Assembly (NCBI GenBank): GCA_035318985.1
Contig: DATHDP010000096.1
Span: forward strand, 1 to 64,000
Direction: 5' to 3'
From: VBAS01 sp035318985
GTDB taxonomy: Bacteria > Bacteroidota > Bacteroidia > Chitinophagales > Chitinophagaceae
Length of the DNA stretch: 64,000 nucleotides
The notes under the pieces are model-generated. The model was not told the origin of the DNA. It ran no database searches and was given only the letters and a program-made list of their open reading frames with translations. Made by a program: the position numbers and the translations under genes. Numbering within the stretch: the stretch's first letter is position 1; each line of letters opens with the position of its first letter. Below, piece by piece: positions 50,350 to 58,989 of this stretch.

Positions 50350-53300
50350 TTAGTCTAATACCGCTATTTTCTGAATAAAAGGCTTTCCTTTTAGTTTCAT
50401 CCTCAGAAAATAGATCCCATTTTGTAGATCGTTGGTTTCTATATAAAATGATTGGCGTGAACTAAAATTCCTGATCAATCTTCCATTAATATCAACAAGC
50501 GATATTTCAGTTGGTATAATATCCCGGGAGGTTACAGAGATCTGTTGACCCTTATGCACAAGGGTAGGAATGACTTTTACCGATCCATTTGTAGTTGCTT
50601 CAATTGTTGCGTTCGTAAATAAATTGCGACCAGCACCCGAAACAGTAATATTGAATACATCAGTTAAGCAAGTAACTCCATCTGTTACTGTATAAGTTGT
50701 ATTTGTTGTTGGCGAAACCGTAATAGATCTTGTTGTTTCCAAAGTATTCCAACTATAATTTCCAAGCCAGCTTGCATCAAGTTGTGCAGGAGTGCCTGAA
50801 GGAATTGTAAGATTAGTTACTTTGTTTACATTCTTCATCATTGTAAACTGATCACGGATAACACCATCTGCACAAACCCATTTTGCATCGAGCCTGTTTC
50901 CTTCCACTTCGAAAAAGAATGCACCGCCTACGCTTACATCAGAGTAATACATCGCATTGTGCGGATAACCGGCAGAAGTTCCATCTAATTGTCCGGCAGA
51001 ACCTGCTACAACATATACGATTCCATTACGAACATCGGTAGGATTTTTAATATAGATACATGAGTTTGCCGTGCCATTATATTTTGCACTCGATGTACTT
51101 AATGCATGACTTGCGGGGTTGAATGTGCTTTCAATATCATAATGACCATTTAATAAAAAGCTTCTTTCATACCCATGGCTGTGACCATTCAATACGAGGT
51201 CAACTTTGTATCGTTCAAAAATTCTCACTACACGTTGTCTCATATTTATCAGCTCAGTTTCCGTATCACTGTTATGAGAAGTTTTTGTATACGGCGGATG
51301 ATGGAAGTAAATAACTGTCCATGGTTGTGTATTTGCTGCAAGATCCTGTTTCAACCATACCATTTGCGGACCAAGTGTGTCATATAATCTTGTGCTGCCG
51401 GTTTCCCAGCCATAAGAATCTAATGAAACAAAATGAACATTGCCATAATTGTAAGAATAAAAAGCTTCTGTATTCGAAGCAACGCCACCAGCCTGCCCGC
51501 TTGATGGCAATGAGAAAACGTCATAGTAAGCAATATTATGATCTGCCTGTCTTGCTGAGTTGTTTGCATAATCATGATTGCCCGGCGATGGCCACAAAAC
51601 ATGGTTCTTTGTTAAACTACCCTGGTAAATATTAAAAAAGTTGGATTGATATTCTGCGTCCAAACCGTTCTCATATGCATTGTCGCCTAACAGCAGCCAT
51701 GCATTTGTATAATTACTACCATTAAAGTTCAGGTAAGCATTTCTAACACTTAACTGGTTTGCCGAATTATCACCCATATCGCCCATGGCCAATACTCTTA
51801 TTTTTTCTGTACTGCCTACTGGAGGCATTGTTTTAAAATAATTATTTGCATCACCTTGTAAAGTTTGCGTTGTAGAGCCGATGCTATAATAATAAAGCGT
51901 ATTGGAAGCAAGACCCGTAAGAGTAACTATATGTTCTGTTGTGTTTGTATTGTCAGTAAGTGATTGGGTAAGATTGCCAGCTGTTGTGCCATAACTTGCT
52001 TTGCTATTTGTTATCACATCTGTTTTCCACCTGATGACTATGCTGTTTTGTAATGCCATATTCATATATGGCCCGCGGGTTAATGATGCTACGTCAGTGC
52101 CGATCAATTGAAGATCGAAACTGATATCGGTGCTGGTTAATGCGTTCTGATGGATCTCTACTGCAATTACATTATTACCATTTACAAAAGCAGAGGGGCT
52201 AAAGCTAAAAGATTGTGCGGTTGCGCCGTCATCACTGGCGAGTGTTGCTAAAGTGTTGTAAACTGCACCTGCTGCTAAATTGTTTCTGTAAACCTCCGTC
52301 CCATTTACATAGATCGCAATACCGTCATCTCTTTTTACATTTCCTAAAATGGAAGTAAATGAAGATGGATTAGTTACCGAAATTGTTTTGCGGAAATAAG
52401 TGGTTATATATTTATTATTAGCATCAGGTCCATAATTAACTACTGTTGCTTCATCACCATCACCATAACCAAGTTGCGCATTACCTGATGCCCATGTCGC
52501 ATCGCTGAAACCTGTGCCTCTCCATGCAGTTCCCTGGTTAGTTCCATTATCTAAATATTTCCATGATGAACCATAAGCAACTAATGTTTGCGGCCCCGAC
52601 GGCGGTGCATCTTGTATAGTGAAATTCCATGTGGTGGCATCAACAATGCCTGAATAATTATTATTAGAAAGATCTTTAAAAGCACCCGGTGCTATTTCAA
52701 TATTTACTGCAGCACTATATGTAAGATCAGCAGGATTGATTGTGACTGTATTCCCTGAAACAGTAACAGCAGCAGAGGTTACATCAATTGTTTGTGTGGT
52801 CACACCTCCTTCTTTCACCAATATATTTCCAACTCCTTTCTGGATGTTTTCACTAAAAGTAAGAACAAGATTTGTAGTCCTGGGTACAAGAGTTGCATTA
52901 TCTATTGGTGAATAAGTAGTAACCGTGGGAGGGGTAAGATCGGGTGCAATGACAGAAAAATTCCACGTAGTGGCATTAGCAATGCCTGCATAATTATTAT
53001 TAAAAAGATCTTTAAATGCACCTGCACTTATTTCAATGTTAACGGCTGCGCCAAAACTAAAATCGGCAGGATTGATAGTTGCCGTATTTCCCGAAACAGT
53101 GACGATTGCTGATGTTACATCAATTGTTTGTGTTGTTACTCCACCTTCTTTTATCAAAATATTTCCTGTTCCTTTCTGAATATTCTCACTAAAAGTAAGG
53201 ACAAGGTTTGCGGTATTAGAAACATTGGTTGAATTATCAGCAGGTGAAAAATTACTTACTGTTGGTGGCGTTACATCCGATGCGCCGTTTAATTGCAGGT

Positions 53301-53841
53301 CAAAGAAAAGATCAGGTCCTCCATTTGCAAACTGGTGAATTTCTACGGCAATAACATTCGTGCCAGTTACTAAACTCCCTGCACTAAGTGTTGTTGTTTG
53401 TATAGCTGTTCCGTTATCAGTTGCTTCTGATGAAGCTTTAGTGGTATAAGAAATAGTTCCAGTTGGCATATTACTGCGATATCTTTCTGTACCATTAATA
53501 TATACTACAACGCCGTCATCTCTTTTCAGGTTAAGTGTAAAGCTGCTGTACAAAGAAGCATCTGCAATGTTGATCGATTTACGAAAATAAGTGGTGATAT
53601 ATTTTTTCTTGTTATTGCTTCCATAGCTCACAGTTGTAGTAATGCCACTTGTTCCATATCCGAAAGCTGCGGTACCTGTTGACCATGAGGCATCATTAAA
53701 TGCAGTAGCTCGCCATGCCGTTCCCTGGTTGCTTCCATTAGCAAGATATTTCCAGGAAGAGTTGTAATTGACTAAAGTAGCTTGCGCATTAAGAAAAAAT
53801 GAAAATAGTACTGCGATGATAAGTAATGATGAATTTCTCAT
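50350..53841 (-). CDS. large secreted purple acid phosphatase-like metallophosphoesterase with T9SS sorting domain
   Basis: Exported protein of 1163 aa. After the signal peptide come a ~165-residue beta domain (~20-187, with TYFRKSINI and RDDGVVVYINGTE), two near-identical SbsA/Big_5 Ig-like domains (~189-297 and ~299-408), and a second copy of the first domain (~417-580). A purple-acid-phosphatase N-type Fn3 domain (~588-670) and a metallophosphoesterase domain (~680-960) follow, with metal motifs GDMGDN, GDNAYENG, GNHDY, FHHPPY and GHSHGYER. The last ~85 residues (from ~1075, NGIYFLRMKLKGKPFIQKIAV) form a Por-secretion C-terminal sorting domain. It probably dephosphorylates organic phosphates at the cell surface. 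It is monocistronic, with a strong terminator. Confidence 0.93.
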   Translation of the reverse strand: MRNSSLLIIAVLFSFFLNAQATLVNYNSSWKYLANGSNQGTAWRATAFNDASWSTGTAAFGYGTSGITTTVSYGSNNKKKYITTYFRKSINIADASLYSSFTLNLKRDDGVVVYINGTERYRSNMPTGTISYTTKASSEATDNGTAIQTTTLSAGSLVTGTNVIAVEIHQFANGGPDLFFDLQLNGASDVTPPTVSNFSPADNSTNVSNTANLVLTFSENIQKGTGNILIKEGGVTTQTIDVTSAIVTVSGNTATINPADFSFGAAVNIEISAGAFKDLFNNNYAGIANATTWNFSVIAPDLTPPTVTTYSPIDNATLVPRTTNLVLTFSENIQKGVGNILVKEGGVTTQTIDVTSAAVTVSGNTVTINPADLTYSAAVNIEIAPGAFKDLSNNNYSGIVDATTWNFTIQDAPPSGPQTLVAYGSSWKYLDNGTNQGTAWRGTGFSDATWASGNAQLGYGDGDEATVVNYGPDANNKYITTYFRKTISVTNPSSFTSILGNVKRDDGIAIYVNGTEVYRNNLAAGAVYNTLATLASDDGATAQSFSFSPSAFVNGNNVIAVEIHQNALTSTDISFDLQLIGTDVASLTRGPYMNMALQNSIVIRWKTDVITNSKASYGTTAGNLTQSLTDNTNTTEHIVTLTGLASNTLYYYSIGSTTQTLQGDANNYFKTMPPVGSTEKIRVLAMGDMGDNSANQLSVRNAYLNFNGSNYTNAWLLLGDNAYENGLDAEYQSNFFNIYQGSLTKNHVLWPSPGNHDYANNSARQADHNIAYYDVFSLPSSGQAGGVASNTEAFYSYNYGNVHFVSLDSYGWETGSTRLYDTLGPQMVWLKQDLAANTQPWTVIYFHHPPYTKTSHNSDTETELINMRQRVVRIFERYKVDLVLNGHSHGYERSFLLNGHYDIESTFNPASHALSTSSAKYNGTANSCIYIKNPTDVRNGIVYVVAGSAGQLDGTSAGYPHNAMYYSDVSVGGAFFFEVEGNRLDAKWVCADGVIRDQFTMMKNVNKVTNLTIPSGTPAQLDASWLGNYSWNTLETTRSITVSPTTNTTYTVTDGVTCLTDVFNITVSGAGRNLFTNATIEATTNGSVKVIPTLVHKGQQISVTSRDIIPTEISLVDINGRLIRNFSSRQSFYIETNDLQNGIYFLRMKLKGKPFIQKIAVLD

Positions 53842-53936
53842 AAAGCGAAGCAGATTTAAGTTAGATTATAAATATACTAAAAGGGGAGGCATGATGTGGG
53901 GTTTGAAGAAGAAATTAAATCGTATAAGTACGGCTA

Positions 53937-54902
53937 TCATTCGTGATCTCTTCCCTTGATCATTCCTTTTTTCCAGGCATTATTCAGCTCTTCAAATTCT
54001 TTTATATCATCTGCAGAAAGTTCTTTGCCTGAAAGTTTTTTAAGATCGGGCTGGCCTGCATTTACCCATGCCGTATACCAGAAAGAAGCAATAGCATAAA
54101 TAGATTGACGCATTCTTCTTTCGATCATGCCATTTAATTTTTTATCGTATGCGATCGAGAAAGCAGAAGAGTATTGGCGAATAATTGTACCATTTCTATC
54201 TTCAAAAGAGAATTTCAGATCAGCAGGAAAGCTTTTACTTAACTCTTTTTCAAAAAGCAAAACAGAATCGGAGGCTTTTGCACTTTCCAAAACTCTTTGC
54301 CAGATAAAATCTCCGGGTTTTTTTATGTAGTCAGCTTTGCCAATAAAAAAATCCCATTCCTTTTCCGCCAACAATTCAGGTATACGGCTTTCCCAGAAAC
54401 CATGAATACCTCTTTGATCTGTAAACTGGCCGTTATGATTGCTGTTTGCATGCAAGGGAACGTGTGCATCAGCAATATAATGCCCGATCTCAGCGGAGAG
54501 CTTTAAAATTTTTGCCTGTTGTTTTTCTTTAAAAGCCTCGGTCAGTTTATAAAGCATTGTTTGCACCCACCAGGGAACAATACCATATTGCATTAAAGAA
54601 TCTTCAGAAAATTTTTCAACTGCATCATTCCATTTCCTGGGCAATTCTGTATACGGATAACTTCCATAATGATCAATGTCGATATAATGTCGTGGACCTT
54701 CCTGCGTTACTGCGTAACGCCGCATATCGGGATCAACCGCATGCTCCGCAATAAAATCAATGTTGGGTTTATACAATTGCATCATTTCCGGCGGCAACAA
54801 AAAAACAGCGAAGTAATTTATTTTTTTATGCCCATAAAAGCCCCAGCAAAAAGCATGAAGTGAAATAAATGAGAAAATAATAAGGAATAATATTTTTCTC
54901 AT
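53937..54902 (-). CDS. zinc-dependent phospholipase C / S1-P1 nuclease-like protein
   Basis: Exported protein of 321 aa. The signal peptide ends HAFC, leaving a mature N-terminal Trp-Gly (WGFYGHKKI). In this superfamily the N-terminal Trp and nearby His bind zinc. Further likely ligands are the DPDMRRY Asp, the His-rich GHYIADAHVPLHANSNHNGQ (~140-160) and the GIHGFWE segment. The fold is mostly helical. Substrate (nucleic acid or phospholipid) cannot be told. It overlaps nothing and precedes the DUF502 gene on the same strand by 18 bp, which suggests an operon. Confidence 0.85.
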   Translation of the reverse strand: MRKILFLIIFSFISLHAFCWGFYGHKKINYFAVFLLPPEMMQLYKPNIDFIAEHAVDPDMRRYAVTQEGPRHYIDIDHYGSYPYTELPRKWNDAVEKFSEDSLMQYGIVPWWVQTMLYKLTEAFKEKQQAKILKLSAEIGHYIADAHVPLHANSNHNGQFTDQRGIHGFWESRIPELLAEKEWDFFIGKADYIKKPGDFIWQRVLESAKASDSVLLFEKELSKSFPADLKFSFEDRNGTIIRQYSSAFSIAYDKKLNGMIERRMRQSIYAIASFWYTAWVNAGQPDLKKLSGKELSADDIKEFEELNNAWKKGMIKGRDHE

Positions 54903-54920
54903 GAAGGTTACATGAAGTGA

Positions 54921-55604
54921 TCAATTCAGTTCTTTTAGCTCTGGTTTCTTCTCATCAGTCAGATCAACTACACCACCAGTCACTGCATATTTCATTGCAT
55001 CTCCGGAAGAGATGTTGTTGATTTTTTTTACTTTATCTCTTGGTAAAATATAAAGTTGTCCGGCAAAATTATATGCCTGCGGAACATATACGGCCACCTT
55101 ATCAGATCCCATTTCAAATTTGTGCATTTCTTCATCGGTCAGAAAGCCAATGATCCAAACATCTTCAGAAAATACATTTGCCATCACTGCTTTATTAAAT
55201 CTTTTTTTATCACCTGCAAATGCTTCAAAAAAGTCCCGTGTACTTGTATAAATAAACTTTATCCCAGGCGTTTTTTCCAACCAATGGTCAAAAAGATTGA
55301 AAAGCTTTGATTGAATAAAAAATGAACTCAAATAACCGATCGTTATTATGGCCCCAAGGATCAACAAAAAGCCAAGCCCATAATTTTTTACCTCATAACG
55401 TAATACATTTCCCTGTGGATCTTTTACAGCTTCACGAAATATTGGTACCCAACCATCTACAGTTGAAATCACCCAATAAATAGCATAAATAGTAATTGCC
55501 AAGGGAGCAATTATCAATAACCCCTGCAGGAAATATTGGATGATCTTTTTCCACTTAAAAGGTTCTTTAGGTAGAATTTTTTTAAACGCTCCATCATTTT
55601 CCAT
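54921..55604 (-). CDS. DUF502 membrane protein
   Basis: Inner-membrane protein of 227 aa. Two transmembrane helices lie at ~22-46 (YFLQGLLIIAPLAITIYAIYWVI) and ~76-98 (GLGFLLILGAIITIGYLSSFFI). The soluble C-terminal part includes the conserved IPYTSTRDFFEAF-like IKFIYTSTRDFFEAFAGDKKRF, DVWIIGFLT and AVYVPQAYNFAGQLYILPRDKV segments that define DUF502. Function unknown. It is divergent from the tetR-RND operon, sharing a 116-bp intergenic region, and upstream of the phospholipase-like gene on the same strand. Confidence 0.9.
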   Translation of the reverse strand: MENDGAFKKILPKEPFKWKKIIQYFLQGLLIIAPLAITIYAIYWVISTVDGWVPIFREAVKDPQGNVLRYEVKNYGLGFLLILGAIITIGYLSSFFIQSKLFNLFDHWLEKTPGIKFIYTSTRDFFEAFAGDKKRFNKAVMANVFSEDVWIIGFLTDEEMHKFEMGSDKVAVYVPQAYNFAGQLYILPRDKVKKINNISSGDAMKYAVTGGVVDLTDEKKPELKELN

Positions 55605-55655
55605 AACTCAAATTTAGGGTAAAGAAAAATGGACGGGCGGCAAAATATCCGGGCG

Positions 55656-55692
55656 GAAACTTTGGCAACGTAAAAAGTTTCCTTAGTTTTGT
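55656..55692 (+). promoter_or_regulatory. promoter of the tetR-RND operon with overlapping palindrome
   Basis: -33 TTTG (55662-55665), 19 bases, then the perfect -7 TAGTTTTG (55685-55692). An inverted repeat GGAAACTTT (55656-55664) / AAAGTTTCC (55675-55683) with a 10-bp centre overlaps the -33 box and spacer, exactly where a TetR-type repressor would block transcription. The ATG is 28 bp downstream. Confidence 0.65.
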
Positions 55693-55720
55693 CCCCCCGA
55701 AAGCATTTAGGGGTGTGATT

Positions 55721-56335
55721 ATGGAAATACAAGAACGAATAAGACAGAAAGCAGATGAATTGTTCCGGCGTTATGGTATCCGCTCGGTCACAATGGATGA
55801 GATCGCAACGCAACTCGGCATGTCAAAAAAAACGATTTACCAGTATTATACTGATAAGGACCAACTGGTGGATGCGGTTGCGGTAGATGAAATTCATTAT
55901 TCGCAGGAATGTTGTACGAGAGATGCGGCTGTTTCAGCAAATGCTATTGAAGAAATATTTCGTGTAATGGAATTTGTTGAGATCATGTTTAGAAACATGA
56001 ACCCTTCAATGCTGCATGACCTGGAAAAATATCATCCAGGAGGCTTTAAAAAATTCCTTGAACATAAAAATAAATTCCTCTATGACATGATAAAGAAGAA
56101 TATTGAAAGAGGAATAAAGGAAGAGTTATACCGACCTGAAATTGATATCGAGATCATGACAAGATACAGGCTGGAAAGCTTGATGCTGGGATTTAATGCA
56201 GATTTATTCCCTTCTTCAAAATTTAATCTTGCGAAACTTCAGCAGGAGATCCTTGAACACTTTTTATACGGGCTTGCCACCCTAAAAGGCTACAAACTCA
56301 TTTTAAAATATAAGCAACAACGATTAAACAGATGA
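55721..56335 (+). CDS. TetR/AcrR-family transcriptional regulator
   Basis: Regulator of 204 aa, probably the repressor of the downstream efflux operon. The N-terminal HTH domain is canonical: RIRQKADELFRRYGIRSVTMDEIATQLGMSKKTIYQYYTDKDQLVDAV (the TetR core motif lies at ~27-45). The C-terminal ligand-binding domain is helical. The start is ATG 55721; a GTG two codons earlier is possible. It is first in the operon tetR-tolC-adaptor-pump, with only 3 bp before tolC, so it would control its own synthesis. The promoter is overlapped by a 9-bp-armed palindrome. Confidence 0.92.
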   Translation: MEIQERIRQKADELFRRYGIRSVTMDEIATQLGMSKKTIYQYYTDKDQLVDAVAVDEIHYSQECCTRDAAVSANAIEEIFRVMEFVEIMFRNMNPSMLHDLEKYHPGGFKKFLEHKNKFLYDMIKKNIERGIKEELYRPEIDIEIMTRYRLESLMLGFNADLFPSSKFNLAKLQQEILEHFLYGLATLKGYKLILKYKQQRLNR

Positions 56336-56338
56336 CCT

Positions 56339-57760
56339 ATGAGATATTTAACGAAAACCATAATGATCACTTTGATCCTCGTAAACCTTTTCCAGGTAAA
56401 TGTAGAAGCGCAGCAGTCGCAACAGCCGCAGCTTTACCAGATAACCGCCAAAGATGCAGTGGACATTGCATTTAAAAATTTGGCTGATCTGAAAAATGCA
56501 AGGCTTGATTATAAAATGGCCGAGGCAAAGAACAAAGAATTTACCGGGCTTGCATTACCACAAATAACGGGTTCTGCGCAGGGAAATCATTACCTCACCC
56601 TACCGCTAATCCAATTCCCTGACGGATCAGAGGTGCAGATATATGATGTATTGCGACAGGAAGGAGTAAAGGATGGAGCAGGCAACCCAATTACCAAACT
56701 GGGTGAATTTAACTATCGCAATTTTAGTTTTATAACTCCATGGAATGTGAATGCAGGTGTTAGTGTAAATCAACTATTATTCGAGCCGCAAGTATTTGTA
56801 GGATTACAAGCAAGAGATGAATTGCTTGTTAACAGCGACCTGCAGTTAAAAGTAACCGAAGAGAATGTAAAAGAGACAGTCTATAAAAATTATTATGCGG
56901 TTTTAATATCTCAGAAACAATTGGGATATGTAGTGGAGAGCATTAAGCGATTGGAAAAACTTGTGCATGATCAAAATGAAATGTTTAAAAATGGTTTTGT
57001 TGAAAGACTCGATATTGATAAAACAACCGTTAATCTCAACAATACAAGAACTTCTGAGATCCAGCTTCGCAATGCAATGAACAACGGTGTAGCTGTATTA
57101 AAGATGAATCTTGGCTTAACACAGGCCGATAGTCTTTTTTTAAAAGATACATTAAGCTCCGATGGTATCAGGCAGGGAATTCTTGAAGATGATTTTAGCT
57201 ATGAGAACAGGAATGAAGTAAAACTTTTGAATAGTGCCATTAAGTTGCAGAATTATGATATACGTCGCCATAAGTTATCTTACCTACCAACAGTATCTGC
57301 TTTCTATAATTTCCAAGAAAACGGCCAGAGACAAGGAGGAGATGCTGCAGGTTCCCAACCCTGGTTTTGGTATAACACCAATCTCGTTGGTATTAATGTG
57401 AATGTCCCCATTTTCGATGGCTTTCAAAAAAAGAACAGGATCAGGCAATCCAAATTCTCATTGGAAAAAGTTCAGAATACGCTTGACATGACAAAAAAAG
57501 CGATCGACATGGAGAAAACGGTTGCACGGAATTCATTGTTAAATGCAATTGTTGCGATGGATGCACAGGAAAAAAATATGGAATTGGCAGTAAAGGTCTA
57601 TAATTCTGTAAAGACAAAATATGAACAAGGAGTTGGTTCAAGCTTTGAATCGTTACAGGCCGATACAGATCTGCAACAGGCACAGTCAAATTATTTCAGG
57701 GCAATGTATGAAGCAGCACTGGCCAAAATTAATTACCTGAAAGCTCTTGGAAAATTATAA
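56339..57760 (+). CDS. TolC-family outer-membrane efflux protein
   Basis: Outer-membrane channel of 473 aa that would complete the tripartite pump. After a signal peptide (LILVNLFQVNVEAQ) come two repeats of the outer-membrane-efflux-protein fold: coiled helices such as AVDIAFKNLADLKNARLDYKMAEAKNKEF, ESIKRLEKLVHDQNEMFKNGFVERLD and the C-terminal VYNSVKTKYEQGVGSSFESLQADTDLQQAQSNYF, which has the typical KYEQG and NYxxA turns. Strand segments between them form the barrel. It is separated from the adaptor by 37 bp. Confidence 0.92.
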   Translation: MRYLTKTIMITLILVNLFQVNVEAQQSQQPQLYQITAKDAVDIAFKNLADLKNARLDYKMAEAKNKEFTGLALPQITGSAQGNHYLTLPLIQFPDGSEVQIYDVLRQEGVKDGAGNPITKLGEFNYRNFSFITPWNVNAGVSVNQLLFEPQVFVGLQARDELLVNSDLQLKVTEENVKETVYKNYYAVLISQKQLGYVVESIKRLEKLVHDQNEMFKNGFVERLDIDKTTVNLNNTRTSEIQLRNAMNNGVAVLKMNLGLTQADSLFLKDTLSSDGIRQGILEDDFSYENRNEVKLLNSAIKLQNYDIRRHKLSYLPTVSAFYNFQENGQRQGGDAAGSQPWFWYNTNLVGINVNVPIFDGFQKKNRIRQSKFSLEKVQNTLDMTKKAIDMEKTVARNSLLNAIVAMDAQEKNMELAVKVYNSVKTKYEQGVGSSFESLQADTDLQQAQSNYFRAMYEAALAKINYLKALGKL

Positions 57761-57797
57761 TACTACAAATAAACTATTTAAAATAAAACCGGAAACC

Positions 57798-58964
57798 ATG
57801 AATAAGTTTTTGATGATCCTGATAACTGTAACTGCAATGATCATTACATCGTGCAGCAGCGGAGCAAAAGAAGAAAAAGGAGATCTGAATGATAAGAAAG
57901 TGAAGCTTGAAAAGCTAAAGGCGGATAAAACAAAATTGGAAACAGATATAACAAAGCTGGAAGAGGAGATAACAAAGCTGGATCCGTCTTCAAAAAATGA
58001 TAAAGCAAAATTGGTTTCAGATGCACCTGTAACGCAACAGGATTTTACTCACTATATAGAACTACAAGGAAGAGTTGACGCCAGTGATGTAGTGATAGTG
58101 ACACCAAGAGGAATGCCTTCACAGGTAACGGCGATCCATGTAAAAAGGGGAGATATGGTGAAGAAAGGACAATTGCTTCTGAAACTTGACGATGCAATCA
58201 TACTTCAACAATTAGCAGGGTTAAATACGCAATTGGATTATGCAAAGAATATGTACAACCGTACAAAAAATCTTTGGGACCAGGGCATTGGAACAGAAGT
58301 GCAATTAATAACTGCGAAAAATTCTGTTGACAACCTGGAAAAGCAAATTGCTACTGTGAAAGAAAACTGGAAAACAACTTTTGTATATGCACCTATCAGC
58401 GGAACTGCAGACGTAGTAAATATTAAAGAAGGGGAAATTTTTAATGGCGCTTCGCCTACTGGTCCGCAAATACAATTGGTTAATACGAGCAGCATGAAAG
58501 TTGTAACCGAGGTTCCGGAAAATTACCAGGAAAGAGTAAAGAAAGGATCACAACTTAAAATCTCAATTCCTGATGCGGGGATTCAGGATGTAGATGCCGT
58601 GATCTCAGTAACAGGTGCCAGCATTGCCAGCACCACAAGAGCATTTTTTACGGAAGCAAAAATTAAATCATATCCGGGCTTACGATTAAACCAGGTGGCG
58701 CTTGTACATATAAAAGATTATTCTGTACCAAACGCTATTATAATACCAGTGAATCTTGTTCAGTCAGATGAAAGCGGAAAATATGTGTATGCGATCGTGA
58801 AGGAGGGGGAAGTAATGAAAGCCAGGAAAAAAACTGTAAATGTTGGAGAGGTTTATAGCGGAATGATCGAAGTGAAAGCCGGACTGACTGCAAGCGACAG
58901 GATCATTACCGAAGGTTACCAGTCTGTTTATGACGGGCAAACGGTAACAACAGTAGCAAAATGA
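57798..58964 (+). CDS. RND efflux periplasmic adaptor (membrane fusion protein)
   Basis: Lipoprotein adaptor of 388 aa that links inner-membrane pump and TolC. The start is ATG 57798 (MNKFLMILITV), giving a lipobox ITSC; a frame from 57747 has no signal. A heptad-rich coiled coil follows (LEKLKADKTKLETDITKLEEEI, ~32-60), then the lipoyl domain (VTAIHVKRGDMVKKGQLLLKLDD), an alpha-hairpin of modest length (~130-180), a second lipoyl half (ISGTADVVNIKEGEIFN), the beta-barrel domain, and the membrane-proximal end (VGEVYSGMIEVKAGLTASDRIITEGYQSV). The extra N-terminal coiled coil before the lipoyl domain is not standard for AcrA-type adaptors. Confidence 0.92.
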   Translation: MNKFLMILITVTAMIITSCSSGAKEEKGDLNDKKVKLEKLKADKTKLETDITKLEEEITKLDPSSKNDKAKLVSDAPVTQQDFTHYIELQGRVDASDVVIVTPRGMPSQVTAIHVKRGDMVKKGQLLLKLDDAIILQQLAGLNTQLDYAKNMYNRTKNLWDQGIGTEVQLITAKNSVDNLEKQIATVKENWKTTFVYAPISGTADVVNIKEGEIFNGASPTGPQIQLVNTSSMKVVTEVPENYQERVKKGSQLKISIPDAGIQDVDAVISVTGASIASTTRAFFTEAKIKSYPGLRLNQVALVHIKDYSVPNAIIIPVNLVQSDESGKYVYAIVKEGEVMKARKKTVNVGEVYSGMIEVKAGLTASDRIITEGYQSVYDGQTVTTVAK

Positions 58965-58989
58965 GTTAGTTGACAATCAAATTTATTTT

